NCBI RefSeq assembly: GCF_001373415.1
Contig: NZ_CDSE01000086.1
Coordinates: 1-64,000, forward strand
Reading direction: 5' to 3'
Source: Paenibacillus dakarensis
GTDB lineage: Bacteria; Bacillota; Bacilli; Paenibacillales; Paenibacillaceae
DNA length: 64,000 bases
Positions 30,472-37,963 of this stretch are shown here, piece by piece (the stretch's first letter is position 1; the number at the start of each line of letters is the position of its first letter). The position numbers and the translations under genes were made by a program. Below the pieces are notes generated by a model that had not been told where the DNA came from, ran no database searches, and saw only the letters and a list, made by a program, of their open reading frames with translations.

Positions 30472-31377
30472 TCAGTCGTAATAGAACACTTTTCTGGATA
30501 TCAGGGCTGTTGAAACCCCAAGAATCAGCGCAACCACCAGGAAGTATACCCAGGACATAGCAGCACTTTGGCCAAATTCGAATGACGAGAACGCGGTTTT
30601 CGTGATCAGCGTATTTATTGAATTGTTGCTGAACGAATCGATGATCGAATACACAATGTTCGTCAGAATCAGCGGGGTCATCATCGGAAACGTTACCTTC
30701 CAGAAGATTTCATAGCCCGTAGCGCCCTCGATCCGCGATGACTCGTACAATGATGGCGATATTGACTGTAATCCCGCCAGGAATATCAGAATCTGAACGC
30801 CGGACGAGCTTATTATTTCATAGATACGGTCCACCGCTCCCGTAATATAGGTGACGATGACCGGTGCCAGGCCGGATTCCGTGAGCAGCTTTTTCAGCTC
30901 GAAGCTTTGGATCAGCCCGTCACCGCCTCCAGCTTCACCCCCGCCTCCTCCGATCGATGTCGCACTGCCGACAAAGCTGCTGATGTCCAGGTTCGCGATC
31001 GCGGCCGAGGCCAGAATAACCGGAAGAAAGAAGATTGCCCGTGCCAGTGCCCGTCCTTTGAACTTCTGGTTCAGCAGTACCGCTACAAACAGACTGAAGA
31101 TGATAATAATTGGAACATTGACAACCATGTCCGTTACGGATTCCGTCAGCGTGCGCGGAAAATCAGGGTTCGTCGTGAACAGGCTGCTGTAATTGATTGT
31201 GCCCAGATAGTCAACAGCAAAGCCGCTCTCAACGAGACGGATATTGCTAAGACTGAAGCGGAACGACTGGATCAGCGGCAAAATAAACAACAGAATCAGC
31301 CCCAGCACGAGCGGTGTTACGAACAGCACGCCCCACCAGGCTTTTTTCTGAGCCAGCGTCAATGGTTTTCTGTTCAT
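30472..31377 (-). CDS. Carbohydrate ABC transporter permease (MalF type, second pair)
   Basis: Permease of 301 residues with about six helices, the first at about 17-40 (WGVLFVTPLVLGLILLFILP). The EAA loop is ESSRIEGATGYEIFWKVTFPMMTP. An unusual glycine-rich stretch (SATSIGGGGGEAGGGDG) lies between helices 3 and 4. The start is set at 31377 (MNRKPLTLAQ): the previous gene ends GGTGAGTAG one base before it and supplies the ribosome site, showing tight coupling to the DUF5696-like gene. Confidence 0.87.
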   Translation of the reverse strand: MNRKPLTLAQKKAWWGVLFVTPLVLGLILLFILPLIQSFRFSLSNIRLVESGFAVDYLGTINYSSLFTTNPDFPRTLTESVTDMVVNVPIIIIFSLFVAVLLNQKFKGRALARAIFFLPVILASAAIANLDISSFVGSATSIGGGGGEAGGGDGLIQSFELKKLLTESGLAPVIVTYITGAVDRIYEIISSSGVQILIFLAGLQSISPSLYESSRIEGATGYEIFWKVTFPMMTPLILTNIVYSIIDSFSNNSINTLITKTAFSSFEFGQSAAMSWVYFLVVALILGVSTALISRKVFYYD

Positions 31378-31378
31378 G

Positions 31379-33997
31379 CTACTCACCGCCTTCTTCTGCC
31401 TGCCAGCTGAGTGAAGCCAGCGTTTTGCCATCTACAACAATTTCGTACGGATTGTAATTGATCAGAATGGACATCCCACCGCTGAAGGTGGTGCGGACGA
31501 CCCCTTCCTGCAAATTCTCATGATCTGTAATCGTCTGCGTCCGGACCTTACTCAGAACTTCATCCGCTTCCTTATACAATTCCGTCGCCTCATCCAGCCA
31601 ATCCTTATAACTTGCGGCGTATAAGACATTGAATTCCGTATCTTTCACCACGGAGGCCGGACTGTAAAACCACTCATAATACAGGTTCGACCCGGTTTCA
31701 AGTGCCTTCAGCATGGACAGGCGCGGATTCTGGTCCTCGTCCATATTAAACGGCGCGCCTGCAAGATCGATATAGCCATGCAGGACAATCTGATAAAACG
31801 GTACATCCTCATCTGTCAGATTCAACCGGCTGCTCCGGGTCGGCGCGTTCACCACCACATCGGCATATGGCAGACTGTACGCATTGCCGCCGCTTACCAT
31901 GATGTTACCGGCTGACTGCCGAAGCTTCTCCAGCTGTTCTACGATGATTTGCTGCGATTCCGGGCGAGTGATCATGCGGTCCGGATTAAAGTCAGAGTTT
32001 ACCTCATCCCCCATATCACGCAGTGCTAAGCCATTCATCTGCAGCTTGGTGTAATCTTTCAGGAAACCATCCACTTGGGAGGAAAGCCTGGAGGGCGAGA
32101 GCACATAATGGGAGAATCGCGTCAAATCCTGATTATAAGTGACAGGATTGTAGGCATACTTCTTCGCCTTCTTGCGGTCGAGAAGCGTAGCCGCCCCCCC
32201 GTCTCCCTTATATTTTCTTAAAAACGCCGCATCCGGAAACAAGCCAATGCCGTTCTTTTCGGCATATGACGCCAGCTCTCCCAGATCTTTTTTGCCGCCA
32301 AGCACGCTTTCAACCGAAATGTCATTCGGTGAGGAATGGTTGATACCATCATTAAACCAGCCGACCAATCGGAGGTTGATATTTCCGACTCCCGCCTGCT
32401 TCAGCTTCTCCATCAGTTCCACCGCTTGATTGAAGGTTGTCAGCGGCTCCGTCGATTTGTACGGTATGCCCAGGAAGGACTGGTTTTTGCGGAAGGCACC
32501 TGCCAGCTCAAGAATAAACGGCGAATGCTCCTGCGGCTGAAGCGGTGTGAGTCCGTACATGCCGATCAGATAATTGCGGTAATGCTCCGCCATTCCTGTA
32601 TAGCTAGCTTCCTGACCGGACAGAAAACCGAAGCGGAGCTGCAGGTTTCCGTCATAGATCCGCTGCTGAAACATCGGAACCGAGCTGCTCTTTGTACCTG
32701 ACGTCAGCGTATACATATCCATTGCCGTCACTTGAAACTGGCTGCTGACCGTGTTGTAGGAATCATTTCGGCCGCTGACATCCGCCGTAACCGAAGCGGC
32801 TGCATCGCCTTCCTCAATCATCCCGATAAAAGCATGGTCATTACGTTTCATGCCGAATACCGGCAGACGGGTGATCTGGTTCTGCTGAATCTGCTCCTTC
32901 ACCATGAATGTTCCGTCCCTGCCGTATACAGGAAGCCTGTATGGCTCAGCACCCGGCTTGCCGCTGTTGAGGCGGATGAGTGCGCCAGAACCGTCCGGAA
33001 CCAAAATATAGCCTTTGTCATTCGTGCCTGCCGCTCCGAAGAACTTTAGCACCTGAAGCGAAGCCAGCGGATAGGCTTTGTTATACGTCAATTCCCTGCC
33101 GGGAACAGTCACAACAAGATTTTCCCCGTCGAGCGAGTACTCCAGAACCACGGTGAATTCAGCGCTTTCCTCGGCCGTTTCACCGGCCACGCCGTTCTCT
33201 TTATGGTCAGCTGCAGCGTCATCAGCCGTATAACCTGCCTGCTCCAGAATTTGCGACAGCTCCTCGGCGACATAATCCTGGAGCTTTCGGACCTCATACA
33301 CCTGTCTTTCTTCTATTAGACGGTATTTGTAGGCTACGCCATCCCGGACTTCCTCGTCCTGAATCTTGGCGAGAATTTCGTTCTCAAACCGTTCTTTTCC
33401 GATCACCTTCGGAATGTTGGCGAAGCTTTTCGCAACGTTGCCGATCCGGTAAACGGCCCTCACCTTCCCATTCTCCGCCGTCATCTCGAACTGTTCCTTC
33501 GCGACGCTGTCATCATAGCTGTTGAATGTGTTGATTTGGCCTTTCTCGTTGTAATACTGGATCAGAACTTGCGCAGAAAGCTCGGATTTATACATCGGCG
33601 ACGCTAGCGGATCCTCGTCCCTTCCAACCGGGTTCGAAAACCAGACATAGCCATCTCTTGTGTCCTTTACAGCGATTTCGGCGGTCTGACGGTTCATATA
33701 CAGCTGAAGCGTTTCGTTATCTGCCACCTGCTCCATCGTTTCCAGCGCCTGCAGCTCGGCTGGCGTATTAGGAGACACTATCCTGTTCTCCTTCTCCGCC
33801 GCTGCACTAGTCTTTGCACTGGTCGATACTCCAACAGCAGACGTGCGTGGTTCCGCTTTCCCGGCTGTCGGCTTCACACCTTCCTGCAGCGCAGCATTTC
33901 CGGAATCCGCCCCGATGCCGCCTAGTCCCGCTACCACCACTGTGATGGTAAGCAGCAGACACAGAAGGCCGGCAGCCTTGCGTGATTTCCCTCTCAT
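31379..33997 (-). CDS. Large secreted DUF5696-like protein, putative glycoside hydrolase
   Basis: Product of 872 residues with an N-terminal signal or anchor helix (about 10-30) but no lipobox. Residues about 75-470 look beta-rich, like the sandwich domains that precede barrel glycosidases; about 485-800 read as a TIM barrel (PFILELAGAF, then NINLRLVGWFNDGINHSS, IGLFPDAAFLRKY, MNGLALRDMGDEVNSD, NIMVSGGNAYSLPYADVVVN). The strand-end acids in GLALRDMGDE and FPDAAF are candidates for catalysis. I believe this corresponds to DUF5696 of Paenibacillaceae; no activity is known to me. GGAGGGATAAGGC precedes the ATG. Confidence 0.7.
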   Translation of the reverse strand: MRGKSRKAAGLLCLLLTITVVVAGLGGIGADSGNAALQEGVKPTAGKAEPRTSAVGVSTSAKTSAAAEKENRIVSPNTPAELQALETMEQVADNETLQLYMNRQTAEIAVKDTRDGYVWFSNPVGRDEDPLASPMYKSELSAQVLIQYYNEKGQINTFNSYDDSVAKEQFEMTAENGKVRAVYRIGNVAKSFANIPKVIGKERFENEILAKIQDEEVRDGVAYKYRLIEERQVYEVRKLQDYVAEELSQILEQAGYTADDAAADHKENGVAGETAEESAEFTVVLEYSLDGENLVVTVPGRELTYNKAYPLASLQVLKFFGAAGTNDKGYILVPDGSGALIRLNSGKPGAEPYRLPVYGRDGTFMVKEQIQQNQITRLPVFGMKRNDHAFIGMIEEGDAAASVTADVSGRNDSYNTVSSQFQVTAMDMYTLTSGTKSSSVPMFQQRIYDGNLQLRFGFLSGQEASYTGMAEHYRNYLIGMYGLTPLQPQEHSPFILELAGAFRKNQSFLGIPYKSTEPLTTFNQAVELMEKLKQAGVGNINLRLVGWFNDGINHSSPNDISVESVLGGKKDLGELASYAEKNGIGLFPDAAFLRKYKGDGGAATLLDRKKAKKYAYNPVTYNQDLTRFSHYVLSPSRLSSQVDGFLKDYTKLQMNGLALRDMGDEVNSDFNPDRMITRPESQQIIVEQLEKLRQSAGNIMVSGGNAYSLPYADVVVNAPTRSSRLNLTDEDVPFYQIVLHGYIDLAGAPFNMDEDQNPRLSMLKALETGSNLYYEWFYSPASVVKDTEFNVLYAASYKDWLDEATELYKEADEVLSKVRTQTITDHENLQEGVVRTTFSGGMSILINYNPYEIVVDGKTLASLSWQAEEGGE

Positions 33998-34020
33998 GCC
34001 TTATCCCTCCTTGTTGGCGG

Positions 34021-36078
34021 CTATAATCTGAACGAAATTTCCCTGTAGATCGACTGTACGAAGGCGATCATCTGCTGCAGCATACTGAAGAACAGCACAC
34101 CGAGGAAAATGATGATTCCCATCATAACCAGCGTTAGCAGCATCGTGACTACTGTTTTTCCCGGCGTATATTGGTGAACCGTCATCGTTCCGGTAAACAG
34201 CAGCCACAGTGCCCATATCATTGCAATCGTCTCCAGCAGATAATAGAACGAGCCTTCATCTGCCGTAATCACATTGCTGTACAGCACCTGCGGATAATAA
34301 ACCAGGACGAGCGGCAGCAGAGCGTAAGCCGTCGCCATGACAATTTCCTTGAATTTACCCTCTCCATCCATCAGCGTAGTAAGCGACCAGTTCGCTACAC
34401 ACCAGAGAACGAACGGGAGCACGATGAACTGAAGCTCGTTCAGGGTATTCAGCTGATCGGGATTATTAAAATTGATCACAAACCCGTTATACTGCCTTTT
34501 GACAATGGTCCCAATGACGAGCAGGAGCAAAATGCCGAGGGCGATTTTGACACGGCCCTTCTTCTCGTATTTCATTTCCCAGAATCCGTTGAACGGATGG
34601 ATCATCGTATAGAACGGATTGCGGATAATGCCGAACTCCTGATAAAACTGGCCGTTTTTTTGTCTGCGGCTCAGCTTAACGGTTACCAAAATTGCTCCGA
34701 TTAGCAGGATGATACCAAGCACAATGGTACCGAAATGTTCCATCACGAAGTCCTTGCGGAACCGCTTGAACGCTTCGGAATAATATTCCCGGCTGTTACC
34801 AAGCTTGAAATAGTCCATCGCCTCACGGTTGTTGTCCTCCTTGAGGAGCGACTTGCCGATTCCGATATAGGCGACATCCAGATTGGAGTTCAGCTGAAGC
34901 ACCTTCCTCCAGGAGTTGGCAGCTTCTTCGCTCTTTCCCTCTTCAAGCGCTATAACCGCTTGGCGGATCAGGCTTCCGTACCGTGTTGGTTCAAACACTG
35001 AAAGCCGGTTATTATCCCGGTCCAGTATGAACATCCGGTCATCAAGCACCTCGATCGCTGACGGCGTGCGGAAATTGCCCTGCTGGCTGCCGAGCCCGCC
35101 GAAGGTGTACAGCAGATTACCGTCTTTATCGTATGTAAAGATACGGCCCCGCTTGGAATCCAGCGCGCTGAACATCCCCGCCTTGTCGGCAATTATGTCC
35201 ACAAAAATAGAGCTGCCAGGCGGATTGCCCACCTCGAGGTTACCTGTATCCCCTTTTGCCGGGAAGTAGCCTCTGGTTCGAAGAATATCGACGCCTGACG
35301 GATTCAGCCTCTTCAGCGGCTTATCCGATTCTTCCTCCGAGGTTGACGTATAGATAAACCCGTCCCCATCAAGATCCAGGTTATTAAATTCCAGCGGAAT
35401 GAACTGCATCATCTGCTGACGCTGGGCTTTCGTTGAGATCCGTTTCCAGAACAGATCGATCGGCCGAAATTTGACGCGGTTCGTCCCGATAAAGCCGGTG
35501 AAAGAACCACCGGAATCAAACTCCATAATACCTTCATAGGAGCCGCGGCTGATCACATACACCCGATCGGCCTTATCGACAACAACCTTGATCGGAACGT
35601 ACTGAAAACCTTTTCGGAGCAGCGTCGATTCCGGTTGGCTGATTATGCGGGCAAGCTTCCCGGCTGTGTCCAGCACGACAATCCTCTTGTTTCCGGAGTC
35701 CGCAACATAGATATGTCCGTCCCTGGCGAAAAACACACCCTCCGGCTGATTTAAACTATCTTCCTTGCCATTGTTGTCAAACTCGCTGACCGTCAGCTCA
35801 ACTTTAAGCTCACGGTTCAGAACGATAATACGGTTATTTCCCGTATCCGCCATATAGAGGCGGCCATCATCGCCGGCATGCAGATCCTGCGGAGAGGACA
35901 AAGGACCGAGGTTCCACTCGTCTCCGTAAATGACCCGATCCAGCGCATAAGGGTTCGGTGCAGGCACCGGATCTCCCCAAAAGGAGTAATTATATGATTC
36001 GTCCGCTGCCGCCTGCGGCGGTGCCACGACAGCAGCCAGAAGCAGCAGCATGAGAAAAGCAGTGACTGTTCTTTTCAT
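34021..36078 (-). CDS. NHL-repeat / TPR / Yip1-type membrane protein
   Basis: Three-part protein of 685 residues. A signal peptide (about 1-25) is followed by NHL-like beta-propeller repeats (about 50-360), each with the pattern seen in DLHAGDDGRLYMADTGNNRI and GVFFARDGHIYVADSGNKRI. A TPR-like segment follows (about 370-430, GKSEEAANSWRKVLQLNSNL). After a membrane helix (FGTIVLGIILLIGAILVTV) comes a multi-helix C-terminal region of about 190 residues that resembles Yip1 domains. The propeller would face outward. It lies between the two permease pairs, 15 bp from the permease gene. Its function is unknown; a scaffold or carbohydrate-capture role is inference. Confidence 0.75.
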   Translation of the reverse strand: MKRTVTAFLMLLLLAAVVAPPQAAADESYNYSFWGDPVPAPNPYALDRVIYGDEWNLGPLSSPQDLHAGDDGRLYMADTGNNRIIVLNRELKVELTVSEFDNNGKEDSLNQPEGVFFARDGHIYVADSGNKRIVVLDTAGKLARIISQPESTLLRKGFQYVPIKVVVDKADRVYVISRGSYEGIMEFDSGGSFTGFIGTNRVKFRPIDLFWKRISTKAQRQQMMQFIPLEFNNLDLDGDGFIYTSTSEEESDKPLKRLNPSGVDILRTRGYFPAKGDTGNLEVGNPPGSSIFVDIIADKAGMFSALDSKRGRIFTYDKDGNLLYTFGGLGSQQGNFRTPSAIEVLDDRMFILDRDNNRLSVFEPTRYGSLIRQAVIALEEGKSEEAANSWRKVLQLNSNLDVAYIGIGKSLLKEDNNREAMDYFKLGNSREYYSEAFKRFRKDFVMEHFGTIVLGIILLIGAILVTVKLSRRQKNGQFYQEFGIIRNPFYTMIHPFNGFWEMKYEKKGRVKIALGILLLLVIGTIVKRQYNGFVINFNNPDQLNTLNELQFIVLPFVLWCVANWSLTTLMDGEGKFKEIVMATAYALLPLVLVYYPQVLYSNVITADEGSFYYLLETIAMIWALWLLFTGTMTVHQYTPGKTVVTMLLTLVMMGIIIFLGVLFFSMLQQMIAFVQSIYREISFRL

Positions 36079-36093
36079 CCGTAGGCCCCCCTG

Positions 36094-36966
36094 TTATTCC
36101 TTCAGTCCAGATGTAGACATGGTCTGGATAATGCTGCTCTGGGTGATGATAAATACCGTGATCGGTACCAGCATCATCAGGAAGGTGACAGCTGCTACGG
36201 GACCGGTTCGCACGATACCGCCGCTTGCGATTTGGCCAAAAACGTAATCGACCGTTTTTAACTGCTCGCTGTAGATGTATTTATGGCTGGTTACAGAGCC
36301 GTTGGTCCACAGGTTTTGAAGCGAAAAGATGATGAGCGTCAGCCACGCCGGCCTTACGATCGGCATGACGATTTGCCAGTAGATCCGGTATTCACTCGCC
36401 CCATCGATTTTCCCAGCTTCCAGCAGCGAATCAGGAATCTGCTCCATAAACTGCTTCATCAGGTACAGTCCGAGCGTCATGCTGAAAGCCGGCAGGAGAA
36501 TCGCCCAATAGGTGTTGATGAGACCGAGGTACGAAATGATCATGTAGTTCGGCACCTGTGTAACATAGGCTGTAAACATCAGCGACAGCACGACGATGCT
36601 GAATAGAATTTTCCGGCCCGGAAAATTAATCTTGGCAAGCGGATAAGCCGCCATCGAAGCAAGCAACACATGGCCGGTCGTTCCGACGATTGCGATAAAG
36701 AAGGTATTGAACACATAGCGGCTGAAAGGCACCCATGAGTCGGTAAAGATGCCGACCAGATCCGTAAAGTTCTTCATTGTCGGGTTCCGGACGAAAAACT
36801 TCGGCGGAAAGGTGAATATCTCATCCAGCGGCTTGAACGCATTGCTAATTGTAAAGACGAGAGGCAGGGACATAAAGACGGCAACCCCGCCAAGCAGGAT
36901 GAACAGCAGGATATCCACACCCCAGGAACGGTTCAGCCTTTTCGGCAATTTCATTACGAGTTTCAT
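36094..36966 (-). CDS. Carbohydrate ABC transporter permease (MalG type, first pair)
   Basis: Permease of 290 residues with six helices; the first is VDILLFILLGGVAVFMSLPLVF. The EAA loop is EAGKIDGASEYRIYWQIVMPIVRPA. Start set at ATG 36966 with GGGTGAG just upstream; an in-frame GTG two codons earlier overlaps the partner's stop codon. Forms the inner-membrane channel with the gene immediately before it. Confidence 0.9.
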   Translation of the reverse strand: MKLVMKLPKRLNRSWGVDILLFILLGGVAVFMSLPLVFTISNAFKPLDEIFTFPPKFFVRNPTMKNFTDLVGIFTDSWVPFSRYVFNTFFIAIVGTTGHVLLASMAAYPLAKINFPGRKILFSIVVLSLMFTAYVTQVPNYMIISYLGLINTYWAILLPAFSMTLGLYLMKQFMEQIPDSLLEAGKIDGASEYRIYWQIVMPIVRPAWLTLIIFSLQNLWTNGSVTSHKYIYSEQLKTVDYVFGQIASGGIVRTGPVAAVTFLMMLVPITVFIITQSSIIQTMSTSGLKE

Positions 36967-36968
36967 CG

Positions 36969-37952
36969 TCACTCACCCACTTTCCCGAGCAGCTTCTGTG
37001 TAATCAAATTCGTTCCGAGCATAATCGAGAACAGGACGGTGGCGATAGCCGAAGCATACCCCATTTCAAAACGGATCGTTCCGTAATCCACCAGATGTGT
37101 CACGATCGTATGTGCTGCATAATCCACACTCGGGAAGCCGATCAGATAAATCGAGATTTCTGCCACCGAAAATGCGGAAGCGATCTGAATGACCGCGCCG
37201 AACATCAGCTGCGGACGCATAGCCGGCAGAGTGATGAACCAGAGCTCCTGCCAGCGGTTGCGGATACCGTCAATGGCTCCTGCCTCGTACATCGTCCGAT
37301 CCACATTCTGAAGCCCGGCGATAAAGGCGAGGAACGAGGTGCCTAAACTGAGCCAGAGCTGAACCAGAATGAGAATCATCAGGACATATTTCGGATCCTG
37401 CATCCACTGGATCGGTTCCATAATGAAGCCCCAATTGATCAGAAACGAGTTGGCAAAGCCATAAGAGTCGCTCGCAAACAGCAGATTCCAGATCAGATAG
37501 GTGTTGCCGGCAATGGACGGCGCATACAGCACGAGCGTCAACATGGCTCGCAGCTTCGGCGGCAGCTCGTTGATCAGCCATGCGAACAGGAAACAAGCAA
37601 CATAGCTGATCGGACCGGTAATCGCGGCGAACAGAATCGTGTTCTTTAATGCGATCAGGAATACATCATCCTGCACAAACAACCTTGCATAGTTCTGCCA
37701 GCCGATCCATTTTGGCGGCTCCAGCAGATTAAAATTCGTAAAGCTTAGCACGAGTGACAGCAGTACGGGCACTACAGTAAATGTGATAAACAGGATGAAA
37801 TAGGGCGCCATCAGCACATAGGCATGCTTGTTCTGCTTCATCAGGCCCCATGAGCGCGACAATTTGGCTCGTATGACGGGACCTTTTCTGCTTCGCACGG
37901 GTGTCCCCGTGACCGCAGCCGCTGACGGCTGCTCAGTGATTTGCGGTTTCAT
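36969..37952 (-). CDS. Carbohydrate ABC transporter permease (MalF type, first pair)
   Basis: Permease of 327 residues with a basic N-terminal tail of about 40 residues, then six helices (first YVLMAPYFILFITFTVVPVLL). The EAA loop is EAGAIDGIRNRWQELWFITLPAMRP. I prefer the ATG at 37952 (MKPQITEQ) because GAGGG lies 8 bases upstream; an ATG at 37967 overlaps the preceding stop (ATGA) and is an alternative. Pairs with the following permease. Confidence 0.9.
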   Translation of the reverse strand: MKPQITEQPSAAAVTGTPVRSRKGPVIRAKLSRSWGLMKQNKHAYVLMAPYFILFITFTVVPVLLSLVLSFTNFNLLEPPKWIGWQNYARLFVQDDVFLIALKNTILFAAITGPISYVACFLFAWLINELPPKLRAMLTLVLYAPSIAGNTYLIWNLLFASDSYGFANSFLINWGFIMEPIQWMQDPKYVLMILILVQLWLSLGTSFLAFIAGLQNVDRTMYEAGAIDGIRNRWQELWFITLPAMRPQLMFGAVIQIASAFSVAEISIYLIGFPSVDYAAHTIVTHLVDYGTIRFEMGYASAIATVLFSIMLGTNLITQKLLGKVGE

Positions 37953-37963
37953 GGACAGATCCC

